Shown in pieces: positions 45,010 through 58,381 of a stretch of DNA of 64,000 nucleotides. The position numbers were made by a program, and so were the translations under genes. The DNA is from Ceraceosorus guamensis. Taxonomy: Eukaryota; Basidiomycota; Exobasidiomycetes; Ceraceosorales; Ceraceosoraceae. Under the pieces are notes generated by a model. It had not been told where the DNA came from, ran no database searches, and saw only the letters and a list, made by a program, of their open reading frames with translations. The stretch's first letter is position 1. Each line of letters begins with the position of its first letter. The DNA is taken from assembly GCF_003144195.1 (NCBI RefSeq), contig NW_020290045.1, positions 62,001 to 126,000 on the forward strand, in the 5' to 3' direction.

Positions 45010-47025
45010 AAATTGAGGGACACACGAAAAGCACGCGGGAGAACGAGCACGCAGCTCGAACTCTCAAAATCTGCGCAGACTCGCGCGGAGGGAAGGAGCT
45101 CCGCGGCAGGCAAAGGTAATGCGCCGCGGCGCCCGACGTTCTCTCTGAAACTTCATGCAGTCACCACACACTTTCAGCAGTAACGCCCTTGACAGGACAG
45201 CATCATCGAGTGAATACAAAGGCGCTGCACGTTGCATGATGCGAAGCCTCACTGCAGAGACCAGAGCAAGGCGCGCGAGGTGCAAAGAATGCGCTTGGCC
45301 CGCGGGGGTCCTGAAACCAGGGTGCATACCACTTGCGCCGCGCCTGCATGAAAGCTCAGAGCCAAAGCCTGTGCTGATGTGCCTGCATTTCCAACCTCAT
45401 GCAGGACCAACACCTTTTGGCCGGCGTCTCAGTGCAGCACGCGGCTTGCACGCGTGCTCATGCGCTCGATCTTGATTTCTGTGGCTCATCAGCCCGAGAA
45501 ACAGGATCGAGAACGGCACGCTGCGATCGATCGATTGCTTGAGGTCCTTAAATGTATAGCTGTGTAACGTGAACGGAGCCAAACTCGTGACTATACACGG
45601 TCAGAGTCATGAGCGAGCGCACAGTCGTACGCCTCTTTGCCAGCAAGACCCACGTACGGACGACTGATGTATATATAGAAAATTTGTTGACGGTCCACAA
45701 GGCTCAGCTTGAGGACACGCGCTGTGCTTAGCTCGAGACGAAGCACGCCAGCACGCACGCAGAGCGTGTGGCAGAACCAAATTCAAATCCTGAATAGTAG
45801 CAATATTCACGACTTACACAAAGTGGGATTAAGCGTGAATCAGGAATGGCACTCTTGACTCCGCTCAAAACGCCGAAGGGCTTGTCTGCAGTCTGGAGCA
45901 TTGCGACGATCCCAGGAGCCAAGAGGCCGGGAGAGCTTATGACCATTCACGACGGGTGAAGCGAGCGACCAGAGGAACAAGAAGCCTACTCTGACTGTTG
46001 TATGCAGTGCGTGATCAGCCAAGACATCGAAGCCGGCCGAGCGGAGCGGAGATTGAACGAATTTGCTTGCCCATGTCCGCGTCTGCATCGATGCTGAATT
46101 CGTGCACACCTATGCAAATGAATGTGTACCTGCATCTCGAATCCGCTCTCATCGTGCTCCCTGATCGTGACCTTGTGTGCTTCTTCATTCACCATTGTTC
46201 ACAATTCACAGATGAATATCTACTCATGACTCACGACTTGTGATGATTCAAGGTTGCAGACATTGTTGACTTGCTGATGAGCTTGCGGGCGCGTGTACCC
46301 ACGTGTACTGCCGGTGCGCAACGACATCTCGCTTCCTTTGGTTCTGCGTGCATCACTTAGACCAGCATCGATGGGTAGGGAAGTCCTGAACCTGACCTAC
46401 CGAATTCGTTTTGCGCAACATGCGCGGCAAGGCACAGTCGGCGAAAAGAGAACGTCGAATGTCGAATGTCTGGCGGCGTCAAGGAAGATGTCAAGCCAAC
46501 AGGGTTTGCATGTCGCCAATCGATTTATTTTACCGCTGCAGTCCAATAGTGGCAACATTATGATGATCAATTGAGAGCCACGTATGGTTGCATCGTGTGC
46601 AAGTGTCCCGCGTTCGAGCGGCAAGGATGGACTGGGAGAATGACTGCTGACCGTTGGAAAGAGCGTGCTGAAAATTTTGTAGTGTCGTACTCCGGCGGAC
46701 ACTTTGTCGAAAGGCGAGACTGAAAGGAAACATAGCAACAATCACAAGATGCGAGTAGTGTTGGTCGCTCGGGTCGCAGGAGGAGCAAGAAGAGCAAAGC
46801 ATCGTTCAATGACCCGCAATCGAGCTTCTTTTCGGATCTTGATACACCGCAATCCAGAGAGGTGCGAGTGAAATGTCCTGTTTCCCACGGCTATATGAAT
46901 TTGTCACTATGATCTCTGATCTCAAGTGAGAATGTCGGGGCATATGAAGCTCCGCGGGGCGACGAAGACGGGGGCGGCTTTCTGGTGTGTGCGCGGTGCA
47001 CGCTGCACACGTCGAGCAAGTATTA

Positions 47026-47033
47026 TCACGTGA
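47026..47033. promoter_or_regulatory. TCACGTGA palindrome upstream of YIP1
   Basis: Perfect E-box octamer about 277 bases before the YIP1 start codon. Confidence 0.4.
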
Positions 47034-47309
47034 TCTCACCAATAGATGGCCGTGCGCACGCTGTTCGGAGGCTTTGGTGGCTCATGCTGCTCTTCACATC
47101 AGCTGTAGCATTTGACGGCTGTTGCTTCCAACCGAGAGGCTTGACTCTTGACTGGTATGATGATGCGCTTCACCCAGACACTCACGATCATTCCACAATC
47201 GTCAGGCCACCCACGACCAAGTGCATCTGGTGCGACTCCCATATCCGTACTCTTATCGTTCCAAGTTGCGCCCTCGATTCGCATCCGTACGGACAAGTAG
47301 TGGACAGCA

Positions 47310-48492
47310 ATGTCAGCAATCTTTGACTCCTCCTCTCCCTACGGGGGAAGTAATCAGTCCGCAGGACCAAGCTACGGAAATCCCTCCAGCGGTCCAGGAG
47401 GACCTCCCTCTCTTCAGTTCTACTCTTCAACTGGAGCGTCGTCGCAGGGATTCGGAGCAGGAGGAGGCGATCCTTCTGCAGGGGCCGGAAGCTACGCGCA
47501 GGGAGGGCCCGGCAGGAGTAGTCTGGAGGGCAACATGATGAGCTCTGGATTTGGCAGCGCTGATAGAGCCATGATGAGCGCTCAGATGGGTTTTTGGAGC
47601 GCATTTGGTACGGGTGGATACCCTGACGAGCCGGGATTGATGGAGGGTGAGTGCGGGCTCATTAGATCTACTTGGCGTAGGCGGACATCGTTCGGAGAAA
47701 GAGGACTGATTCAAAGCTGATTTGTCCATTGTTACCGTCGCTGCCGCTCGCGACGAATCTGTGCACCCCAGAGCTCGGCATCAACTTCTCCCACATCATC
47801 GATAGGAGCTTGACGGTCTTGAACCCGCTCCACTCTTACAGCGCATCACATCAAAAGGATGCGCACATGATGGACGACGCGGATCTGGCAGGCCCCCTGC
47901 TCTTTGCGTTTGCCTTCGCTATGCTGCTCTTGCTAGTAAGTCATACCTTGGATGTCCCCTAGGTCGATCAGCACAGGCATAGGCACTCACGCTGCAAGTC
48001 CGCGCTTCCCTGCTGCCCATCTTGGATCGTTTTCATAGTCTGGCAAGTCGCAATTTGGCTACATCTATGGTGTCGCTCTGTTGGGTGACATCTCCATCTA
48101 CATGCTGCTCAACATGATGTCTGAGGAAGGCATTGATGCTTATAGGGTAGCATCCGTGCTGGGCTACTGTCTCTTGCCATTGTGCATATTGAGCGCCATC
48201 AGCATCGTCATTCGTCTCGAGTGAGTGTGCAGCCACGACGTTCTTCATTTGACAGCCTTCCTTTTCCCCTCGCGGCCTTCTGACTCTCCAATCAATTCAC
48301 ACACGCCACGCCAAAAGCTCCATCTTGGGCTACATTACAGCGCCGCTCTTCATCCTCTGGAGCAGCATCTCCGCCTCTGGCATTTTTGTCAGCATTCTCA
48401 GGCTGAGCGAGCAACGCTTCCTCATCGCATATCCCGTCGGATTGCTCTACTCCGTTTTCGCTCTCTTGAGCATCTTCAATTTTGGTCACTGA
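47310..48492 (+). CDS. YIP1: Yip1-family Golgi/ER membrane protein
   Basis: Yip1/YIPF5 binds prenylated Rab GTPases and acts in ER-Golgi vesicle formation with Yif1. Four exons in phase: 47310-47646, 47772-47935, 48039-48220, 48318-48492; 285 residues. The N-terminal 110 residues are Gly/Ser/Pro/Gln-rich and cytosolic, as in the family. [20 protein letters not shown] leads into the Yip1 domain, with the diagnostic [20 protein letters not shown], then [20 protein letters not shown] across the second intron. Further hydrophobic helices follow, including [19 protein letters not shown] near the C-terminus. Five membrane spans are expected. Length agrees with yeast Yip1 (248) plus a longer N-terminus. 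The gene is tail to tail with aminopeptidase P, only 184 bases away. Confidence 0.93.
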
Positions 48493-48676
48493 TCTTACTC
48501 CGCGTCGCAAGCACACGCGTTCCATCGAGGGGTGTCATGAACCAGCAGGATACTGTGATTGAACCACTCGATTGCGCTTCGGCATTGTATGCGATGCTAT
48601 ACAACAGGCAAACTGCATCCTTGTACGAGGCCTGCCCGAAGCGAAGCATGATATAAAGGATTGATCTTGCCCCGTG

Positions 48677-51425
48677 CTAGACACGCGCCTCGCAATGCTT
48701 CTTGAGCCACTTGACGGCAAGGTCATTGCCGGACTTTTCGAGTAGGGGCAATACTTTCTGTAGCGTCTCGTCGTGGTAAGCATTGATCCAATCCCTCTCA
48801 GCCTGGGTGAGCAGAGCAGGGTCTAGGAGACTGGTCTGGATAGGACACAAGGTGAGGTGCTCGAATTGCAGGAAGCCCTGGCAACGAGCGAGTTGAGAGT
48901 CGGTACAAGGACTGAAATGATCAGTGGCAGTCCCAACACGAGCTTCTGATGAGTTCCAAACCCACCTTGCCGCCGAAATTGTTCGGCGTCTCCGCCTTTC
49001 GCACCCTGTTCAGACGTCAAGAACGGGAAGTGCTGCGCAAGTCAGAAAGCCAGCGAGTCCCCCAGACATACCACGTGGAGAACCCACGTGAGCTCGATCA
49101 CGATCTGGTCACTCACAAGACCAAATTCTCGATGCGAATGCCCCACTCGCCGTCCTGGTAGTATCCGGGCTCGTTGGAAACGACCATGCCTTCCTTGAGC
49201 GCCGTCTCGTTGAAGACCGCTCTTGTGCCAATGCCATGTGGACCTTCGTGTACATTCAAAAAGTGACCTACGCCATGTCCAACTCCGTGACGGAAATCGA
49301 GTCTGCATCATTTCGGACGTTGGCCAATCGTAAGCGTTGCGGCCGCCAGCACTTAACATTGCTGGTATAAAGAGTGCGAAAAGGTCCTTTTCACTCACCC
49401 ATCTTCCCAGAGTGGTCTGCGAGCAAGAGGGTCCAGCAGGTAGCCCGTGGTTCCCTTTGGAAATGTTGCTCGATCGATGGCGATATGGCCTTGAAGTACT
49501 CGAGTGAAAGCTCGCACTTCCTCCTTGCTCGGCTTGCCAAAGTGCCACGTCCTAGTCACGTCCGTCGTGCCGTCCGTAAACTGAGCTCCTGAATCGCTGC
49601 AAAGCAGCGAAACGGTACGCATGGTGAGTCTGAGCAATGTACGCGGTGACGCAGGCTGGCACGTACCAAAGATATAGCTTTGAGGGATCGATGTCCGGAC
49701 AGTTCGCAGGGTCTGGCGAGTAATGGATAATCGCACCATTCGGACCAGTGCTAGAGATGGTTGTGAAGCTGAGACCTCTGAACATGTCAAGTCTGCGCCT
49801 TGCATTCTCCAACTCGTCGGCACCTCTAGCTTCCGAGACCTTTTCTCCCGAGGTCACAGCTTGCTCCAACCATGCGAAATAGCTGGCCAGTGCAGCTCCA
49901 TCCCGTACATGACAGGCTCTGAAGCCATCCAGCTCAACAGCGTTCTTAACGGATTTCAGATCGACAATAATGCTGCGGTCTACCTTGACTCTCTCAGCTC
50001 CTCCGAGAGCTACTTGCACAGCTTGCGATGCTCTTTTGCCAATGACGATCTAATTTGGCAGGTTTCAGCATGTGAGCATCGCATGCCTTGTTTGGAGATC
50101 CTCCTTAAAATACGAGCGTCTCACTTTTTCCTCAGCTTGCAGCTTTTTGCCCACCTGAGCCAAGTCGCTGTAAAAGGCATCGTAAGGTCTGATGGCCGCC
50201 ACCTTCTCTAGTTCTTGTCGTGCAGGCTTCTCCAGGGCAGCATCGTTGACGTAGATGTTGACAGCGTCTCGGGTGATGAGCGCAAAGGCAAAGAAGACGG
50301 GATTGTAAGGCACGTCTGAGCCTCGGAGGTTGAAGAGCCAGGCCACTTCGTCGAGCATGCTCGCTACGAAACCTTTGGCCCAGTCCCCCTTGCGCTGCAA
50401 TTCTTCTCTCACTGCCTTGATCTTCTCGGCAGGCGTCGCTCCCGCGTATTTGACGTCCAGAGAAAAGATCGGCTCGGATGGGCGATTGGGCCTCTCTTGC
50501 GCAGGCCAAATGGTATCCACGAGGTTCTCGGGCAATGCGACAATCTTTGACTTGAATTTGGCCAATTCTCCATCGATACTGGCGCAGTCTTCGGCAGATA
50601 CGAGCGCAGGGTCTATGCCGACCTGGCTGCCGCTGGGCAGATTCTTTGACAAATACTCCTGCCAAGTAGGAACTCCTGTCTCGCCCTGCTTCATCAGCGT
50701 CCATGTTGGCTCGTGAAGCTGCTGGCCAGCTTGAAGAAAGTAGCGACCATCTGTGAACAGGCACGCCTCTTTCTCTGAAACGACTGCTGTTCCGGCAGAT
50801 CCAGTAAAGCCAGTGATATAGCCTCGGCGGAGATCAGATCTGAGAGACGAGGGAATCTTCAGCAATCGACTTTGTACGTATCATCTTTGGCAGCAAGTTG
50901 TATCCTCCACTCAAATACTCCACTCACTCTGCAGGATATTCCGAGGCGTGCGAGTCTTCTGAGGGGATGACGCTAGAATGCAGCTCAGACCGTGTCAGCA
51001 TCGCTCTCGGATGCTTATCGATGCACGATGACCTACTAAGCAGACACGCCTTTTTGCTTCATCAATTCCCTCAGAGCCTGAACCCTCTTGCTGGTATCAA
51101 CGCGAGGTGTAGCTACGGCGCCCATTCTGTCAGAGTTGGGTGTTTGAGCGCGTGTGGTGTATTCTCTTCGAGGCAACCTTGGAAGGTCTGCGACTCTGGC
51201 AGGATGAAAGGATGGATCCGCAGCCGGATTCGTGTCGAATTCGTGGGCCTGAGAACGTCTCGCGATGTGTGACAGACCGTAGTATCGATCTGATCCTGCT
51301 CCAATCGCGGACTGTTGACGATGTCGTTGAATGGTGAAGGAGGGAAATGGGCAGCGGAACGCTGCTGAACGGATTGATGTGAAGCACGCGACGTCTTGCT
51401 TGAACGCACGTAGAACAGGATGCAT
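48677..51425 (-). CDS. Xaa-Pro aminopeptidase (aminopeptidase P, M24B) with possible mitochondrial leader
   Basis: Removes the N-terminal residue before proline; binuclear metal enzyme of the XPNPEP1 type. Eight exons in phase: 51425-51037, 50972-50928, 50839-50125, 50049-49667, 49596-49399, 49302-49117, 49005-48966, 48877-48677. The first ATG gives 718 residues; an in-frame ATG at 51125 ([14 protein letters not shown]) gives 618, the normal length of the cytosolic enzyme. Metal ligands: Asp in CDSGAQF, Asp in [12 protein letters not shown], His in [15 protein letters not shown], Glu in VVSNEPGYY and Glu in [10 protein letters not shown]. The creatinase N-terminal domain is clear ([37 protein letters not shown]). 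The 100-residue extension of the long form is rich in Arg, Ser and Ala with few acidic residues, like a mitochondrial presequence. The second ATG has the better context (A at -3, G at +4). Two compartments from one gene is therefore possible. Confidence 0.93.
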
Positions 51426-52837
51426 GAATGAGCTCGTGGACGTCTCGACAAGGCGCTCTGCTGACGACGGGGAGGAGATATGAGGATGGAAGGAGCAGCG
51501 AGAAGAGGCCGCTTGAAGCTGGACGATGAGCAGCGGCTTGATTGATGCCCGTTATCGCTTGTTGCCTTCGTCACGCGAGCGCTGCCGCTGATGATGCATA
51601 CATGCAGCCAGAGAGCATGTCATCTTGCCCGCCCTCGAGAACCTCGTCCCCTCATCAGCAGCAGCAGCGGCGGCCGGGTGTGCGAGCTGCTACACATCAC
51701 GGTACGGTATATAACAGTCAAAGTCACGAGTCGGCATGCATGCAGCACGCGCGCGATCCAGGATGGCTCGACCGCCCTGCGACCCCCGCGGCGAAAGTTC
51801 CGTTCGGAATTGACGTGGATATGAAAGATCACGTGACTTCTTTTCCACGCTCGGTGAGAGAGAGATTCTTGACAGCTCCAAGAAGATTTTGAAAGGTCAA
51901 GCAACTTTACTTTAATTCTTGATTCAAGATTCACGATTGATGACGAATCAATTGTAAAGTCAATCCTTGACACTCGTGACTGTTGACCTGTGCTCGACTT
52001 ACCTGTCGCCGCTGCGAAGGCAGCCGAGTCGTCGGAGCTAGCTTTCAGCCTCGGAACATCTTTCACGATCGAGCAGCAGCTGACCCGCACGAGGCAGCCC
52101 CGCCCCTTGCTGAGCGCAGCTATGAGCATGCCTGATCATTGACAGCACTCCGACCGCCATCTCGCATGTGTGTAGAGAAGCCAAGGTACTCACACTCTTT
52201 CGAAAAAGAATGCTCAAGATCACGAGCTCGCTACTACTGTACTCTCTCTTCTGAATCAGTATGCTGTGCTGTGGGTACTTACGCGTGCCTGCGAGCGAGC
52301 GTGCAGACCCAGCTGCTGTTCCGGCCCGGCTTTCTTTGGCCGCGCGCATCATGCACGCCAGTTGTGCGCGTGCGCCCGTGTGGAGCAAAACCAAAGTCGG
52401 GTCAGAATCACGTTGCCACGGCCACTCATGCTGCAGCAGGGGGCAGGCTTATTATACACATTTACATTTATGTGCTGATCTGCGTCGATTTCACGACTCA
52501 CACGCACGACCGGTGGGACGATGCTGTGACTGTGACTGAAGAACAACGATAGAGTCGGTAGCTGCTGACTGTGCTTTCATACAACACCATACCTACCATC
52601 CTGACCGCCACCTTGCTCAATCCTGGGCTGCGCCTACACTCCGCTCCACAGCTGGTGCGAACACGAAGCGATTCACCTGATACCGGCGTGCACCGCTCAA
52701 CCACGGCGGTGCATACAGCATCTATAGAAAGCACATACTCGCGAGGACTCTGCACACCCTCCCGCCACACGTTGTGAAGGTCTACCAACGCGACCATATC
52801 CTGGCGAGGTGCTTCTTCCTACCCACGCTCGGCCACG
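51426..52837. promoter_or_regulatory. Divergent promoter region between aminopeptidase P and lipin
   Basis: About 1.4 kb. Holds TCACGTGA at 51829-51836, a TATATAAC-like element near 51710, and TTCTTGATTCAAGATTCACGA-type motifs around 51915-51935. No gene seen. Confidence 0.45.
51829..51836. promoter_or_regulatory. TCACGTGA palindrome
   Basis: Perfect E-box octamer, about 400 bases upstream of aminopeptidase P and 1 kb upstream of lipin. Confidence 0.4.
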
Positions 52838-55800
52838 ATGCAGTACGTTGGACGTCTCGTTTCGAGTGTGTACAACTCTGTGCCCTCCATCAATCCCGCA
52901 ACTCTCAGTGGGGCTATCGACATTATCGTAGTGGAGAGGCAAATCGAGGCAGAAGAGGAAGTGGACGATGATGGGAGCAGTGATGGACCTCTTGGATCTG
53001 GCATTGCTGCTGCGGGTCCCTCGAGACCGGCGCAGAAGAAGAGGAGGAAAGTGATGACCACGGAATTGAGCAGGTGAGTCTGACCTGTGTGGGCTTGGGC
53101 TTTTGTGCGCATCGAGTTGAGTTTCACCCGCAACACGTACCCTTGTACGCTACGCAGCACTCCTTTCCACGTGAGATTCGGAAAGATGTCGGTGTTGCGG
53201 CCTGCGGAGCGCAAAGTCACATTGCACCTCAACAACTCTGCCGATCCCCTCCCATTCGCAATGAAGGTAGGCGAAGCCGGCGAGGCTTTCTTCGTTTTGG
53301 AGCTGAACGATGAGGAAGCTCAAGGCGTCATACCAGACGATCTTGTCACATCGCCCATTCTCAGCGCAGCTTCGAGTCCCGATCTGGGCGGAAACGAACT
53401 TGATGACGGGGCTGAGAGCGGAGCCGTGGCGCAAAGTCCCATAGAGGCGTTGGATCTAGGTGCTAGTGTCACGATGGAGGCTGAGCCGGTCACCTTGAGT
53501 GCTGCCGAGGACGATGCTCAGTCTCAAACAACTACAATTCAGAGCAACGAAACCGCAGATACGGGTATCACCATCCCAAACTCGTCGGGAACATCTACCG
53601 CTAGCGCGGAGAACCGTGGTCAAAGTCCTGCGAGGGCTGACGCCTCTGGCGGTCACGGCGTCAACCCTGAAGCGGCAGATGCAAAGGGGACCAGCGACGA
53701 GTCGTTGGACTCTGGAAAGGGTGGAAGCGGCAGAGCTGGAGCGCACAGCACGCTAGGCCAGGTAACGAATGCGGCGGCCAAGGCGGGAGGAGCGTTGGGC
53801 GCAGCAGGCAAAGCTGTTGTCGCGCCACTCAGTGGCAGTAATGCCAAGTTGGAATCTGTGCGCAAACGTCAGGAGCGCCAGGAGCCCCACGATAGCGCTC
53901 CATTAAGCCAAGAGGAGAGCGGTAGCTCTGCAAGCCCGTGGCATACGACGGGCGAACGAAGCGATGGCAAGGAGAAGTTGCAGCAACAAGACGACGATGC
54001 GCCACCTGATCCTCCGAGCACTAACGACACCGAGACAGAGAAGCTCGAGCAAGGGCTCAAGAAGAGAGCCGAGGGCCTTGTGCATCAGGTCAAAGCTGCA
54101 GCTGACGAGGAGAGCTTTCGAGCACCGTCAGAGACGCCAACTGCAGCAGACGAAAGGGAAGAGGCGTATCCAGCACCATTTGGTGCAATTACTGGAGGGG
54201 ATGACGATGCGTCTGAGGGCAAAGGACTGAGGACCCGGCCCACGGCGCAACTTGATCATGCTGACTACCTTGGCGGGGAAAGGATGCCCCGCATTAAGAC
54301 AGGCACCGAAGACGTCGACCTGAGTGCGAGCGGCGTAGACCCTTCTACTCTTAGAACCCAGCTTGAGAAGCAAAAGCAAGGTGATCAGCACGAGGATATC
54401 GTCAAAGAAGAAGCTGAAGCAGAGGCGGGCGAAGTCAGAGAAGAAGACATCGCTAACAAGCCACCAGGAAGTCCAAGGCGCAAAGAGGACTTGCAGTACA
54501 TGCTGGACATGGATGGCTACCACATGACCTCTGACGGCGAGAGCCTCGCGTACTCTGAGGCTCAACGACTCGCGAAAGAGGTTCCTCTGAGCAAGAGACA
54601 CGGTGGCGCCGGCCGACACAGCGCGGATCTTTTCCATCACGATAGATCACAGAGTACAGAGCTGTTGCGCAAGGCAGTCGCAGAGGGCTCAAGACCTCGC
54701 AGTGCCAGCCGTTCTTCGATACCAGATTCGGTCACGAACAGCGATGGTGACAGCACCAGCAATCCTTCCAAGTTGTTTCGACGCGGTTCACACTCTGGCG
54801 CTTCAGAGTCGAAAGTACCGGGAGACGCCCAAACCATTTTAGGCTTTCGGAACGAGAGCCCATCTCTTGGAGGTGACTTTGAGGAATCGCTCAACAGCGA
54901 CCAACTGAGTCTGAGCCGAGACTTGGTGCGGCTAACCAGGATGATGAGATCCAAAGATGATCCTGCGGACGAGGCCCACTTTGACGATCCTGTCCCAAGG
55001 TCGGACGCCCGGACGCCAAGGCCTGCCAGAAACAAAGGCCCGAGCAAGACTGTGCGTCGGCACTTCCAGGATACATCGTTGAGTGACACGGAAGCCGACC
55101 CGCCACATTGGTCTTCGAATCCAGACTACCGAGCGCACCAACGTGCTACAAGCGCGGACACAGAATTTGGTTCGAAGCCTGAGCGCAGTGCGCCCAATGA
55201 TCAAGATCGCTTCCAGTCCTCGGAGTACGACTGGGAGTGGGGTCAGATACCAAAGGTGCACGACAGACCTCGGGCGCGCGTGACAAGTCTGGATGCCGAG
55301 GATGTGTCGTCCACCTCGCGTGCCCGCGGAATCGATCTCGAAAGAGGGGACCTGGCAGACGACGGTTTTGCTCCCACGGTGGGCAGGCTGACAGCGACCG
55401 ATGAAGCACCGTACGACTTTTGCTTGGTGCTCAACGATGCCTCACATCGATTTGAGCTGTCACTATGCTACCACGAAGGCTTCGATATCGAGCGACCGAC
55501 CCATATGGCTGCCACCACTCGCGATCAGCCCCATGTCGACGTAGACGCCGAGCTTTTCGACGAGAATAGGGTCAGCTTCCAGCGATTCATGGACGATCCA
55601 GACATTGTCAACGACGAGCGCTTGGTCGTCAGGTACAATGAAAGGTTTATGACCTGGGAGAATGCTTCTGCTGTGCTGGCGACCCTTTCCCTTTGCCGCA
55701 AGACAATGTCTGCAGCCCTTCTTGCTGATCAAGCGGCCAGAACGACTGGCACCAGCACAGACGCGCAGGCGCCGCCTCAAGCTGGTGAACGAGCTAGTGT

Positions 55801-57921
55801 TTGGAGCCGGCTCTGGAATCGCAAGCGCACTACGGCCAGTGCAGCAGATCTGGAAGCAGTCCAAAATGCGAGTGCTGCAAGGGAAGACCAGGCCTCTCTT
55901 CAAGGTGGATCGTTACGATTCCCACCTGCTCCCCTCGACCGATCACACACAGACTCCGAACTTGCGAGTGGCCCTGCCGCCGCCAAGCCCTCGGTCGTGG
56001 GTAACGGTACAGCTGGTCCTGCCATACCAATGCCATCCCGTGCGCCAAAAGTGATGCACAAAACCTACGCCAAGACTCTGAGACTGACCTCGGATCAGCT
56101 CAAATCCCTGAACCTGCGGAAAGGCGCAAACAAGATCACCTTCTCCGTCACCTCGAGCTATTCTGGTGTCGCGACCTGCACAGCACGCATTTTCCTATGG
56201 GAGGCTAGCCATCGCATCGTCGTCTCTGACATCGACGGAACCATCACGAAATCTGACGCACTCGGGCACGTCTTCACGATGATTGGGCGCGATTGGACAC
56301 ATGTGGGCGTGGCAAAGCTTTACACGGATATTGCCCGCAATGGCTACCGCATCATGTACCTCACGAGTCGCGCTATTGGGCAAGCTGACGCGACTCGCGA
56401 CTACCTCCGTGGCATTCGACAAACCAATTATCAGCTACCAGACGGACCAGTAATCATGAGCCCTGATCGGCTCATTGCTTCTCTACACCGCGAAGTGATC
56501 CTGCGCAAACCAGAAGTTTTCAAAATGGCTTGCTTGAGAGATATAGCTCGCCTTTTTGGACACGATCCGCGCGCGACTTCGACGGCCGCAAAGGACCTCA
56601 AACCCGGGGCGGTCGAGAAGAGTTTTCCGGGTGTCTCGCAAGCGTCTATCGACCTCGCGACTGGAGAAGCGAATGCGGCTGCGAGTAGTCCTTCTGAAGG
56701 TGCAGCAACAGCCAGCGATACAACCGCGACCGGAACGTTACAGCAAACCTCGGTAACAGACCAGGGGCCCAACTCGCCTGTCTCGATGTCGCCTTTCTAC
56801 GCGGGCTTTGGCAACAGGATCACCGATGCGTTGAGCTATCGGAGTGTCAACATTCCCAGCTCTCGCATCTTCACCATCGACTCCAATGGAGAGGTAAAGA
56901 TGGAGCTGCTCGAGCTTGCAGGATACAAGTCTTCGTGAGTGATGAGAACCGAATTTATAAAGTGACGGAGCGCCCGCTGACCCCTCTTCGACCCCACGCG
57001 CCTAGCTACATTCACATGACTGATCTAGTGGACCAAATGTTCCCGCCCATTACAGTCAAGTCGGAGGCAGCTGCGACCAAGCCAGAGTACAATGACTTCA
57101 ACTTTTGGCGCCCATCTCTGAGCACATTTGAGCTGCCTCCAGACGATGAGCTCATGCCCACGCCACCAGTCTCTCCCGCGCTTTCGGCAAGAAGCGGACG
57201 AAGTGTACGCAGCAATGCTAGCTTGAGGAGCGCGACCACAGATACAGTGACTGCGAAGCCTGACGAAGAGCCTCGACGCAGGAGTCGATTCGGTCTGGGC
57301 AGTCTGGGACTCAGCAGAAAAGGTAGCGCTCAGACTATTGATGTGCCCGACCAGACCAGCACTAGCTCCGCCAAATCGCAAGCTGCTTTGACGAGCCCTT
57401 CTGCGCCGGACCTTACAGCGGCGGCTGCGGACGGTGCACGAATTCCACAACGATCAGAATCGGACCCTGATGCGGCAGCAGCCGCTGCTTATGGCACGAG
57501 CCCCACAGGAAGCTCGTACGGATCAGGCGCCAATTCTTCTTGGATAGCCCCGTGGAGGAGACGCAGAGCAGCGTCGCCCGGCGAAACAACTGGAGGAGCG
57601 AGCGCCACTTCGCCGCTCGTAGGACCCGTCATCACTGCCGAACCGGATTCGGACGAGGAGAATGTGGCGAGCGATGATGATGATGTCAGCGTCTTTGGCG
57701 ATGGACAAGACTTGTCATCGAGCAAGCAGAGACGGGACGAGGAAGATGAAGGGGAGGATGATGAGGAAGAAGCAGAGGAGGATGCGGATAGCAACGACGA
57801 CGAGCCGATCAGCGGTCGCGGTGGTGCCAGAAGACGCGATCGAGCAAGAGGTGGCAGGGATGAAGAGGTCATTGATGATGATCTGCTGGCTGGTGGCGAG
57901 ATTCGCTTCGATTGGAAGTGA
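52838..57921 (+). CDS. PAH1: Lipin / phosphatidate phosphatase
   Basis: Mg-dependent phosphatidate phosphatase that makes diacylglycerol for triacylglycerol and phospholipid synthesis and controls nuclear-membrane growth. Three exons in phase: 52838-53073, 53158-56934, 57006-57921; 1642 residues, larger than yeast Pah1 (862) mainly through disordered middle sequence. The N-LIP domain begins at residue 1 (MQYVGRLVSSVYNSVPSINP), with the essential Gly in PFHVRFGKM near residue 87. The HAD catalytic domain has VVSDIDGTITKSD near residue 1103 (DxDxT), then YLTSRAIGQADATRDYLR and GPVIMSPDRL. SSYIHMTDLVDQMFPP is rebuilt across the second intron. A 250-residue tail holds DFNFWRPSL, a Trp motif known from fungal Pah1, and a strongly acidic run like the Nem1-Spo7 recruiting tail of yeast Pah1. 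Many SP/TP sites suggest CDK control. Confidence 0.95.
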
Positions 57922-58381
57922 GGCCTCATCCATGAACTCGCACTTCAATTCCATTCACATCTTTGGCCGCGTCAAGATTCTGTTCGTCTGGTTCCCCTTC
58001 CATCTGCTGCCCTCCTACCCTTTGTTCTCCTCTACGAGAGTGTTACTTTTGTCATCGCATACACGCCACGTTCAGACTACGTACCCTTGCAGCACTTGAA
58101 CATATTCGCAAATGAAGGATGGAGGAGGAGAACTTGTCGTGACGACAAGACACAAAAGGGTGCGCTCACCTTCTCGATCCCGCAAAATCAAAGTGACAAT
58201 GTAGGTTCGAGTGCAGGACAGGTACTAATACATTCGCGCCAAACAAGTCTTGGGCCAAAGACGTGACGGTAGGAGGGGTGAATGAGGCCAAGGGATCTAG
58301 GCAAGAGACCAGTCAGCTAGAATAGGAGCAGTAGTGATCACGACCCGTGGATATTCTGACTCGAGATGACGAGCAAATTGT
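57922..58381. other. Convergent spacer between lipin and CDK7
   Basis: 460 bases, tail to tail; 3' UTRs expected, nothing else recognised. Confidence 0.6.

Larger units (their letters stand above)
43666..47309. other. 3.6-kb gene-free region between two outward genes
   Basis: The largest gap in the window. Open frames exist but lack ATG starts, domains or splice support. It includes an imperfect tandem duplication at 44927-45009, many TCACGA-type motifs (45590, 45807, 45946, 46225), and TCACGTGA at 47026-47033. A non-coding transcript or long regulatory region cannot be excluded. Confidence 0.5.

Noticed and set aside
44752-45183. Plus-strand 143-codon frame with ATG
   Set aside because: Composition is basic and repetitive and includes the tandem duplication; no recognisable domain.
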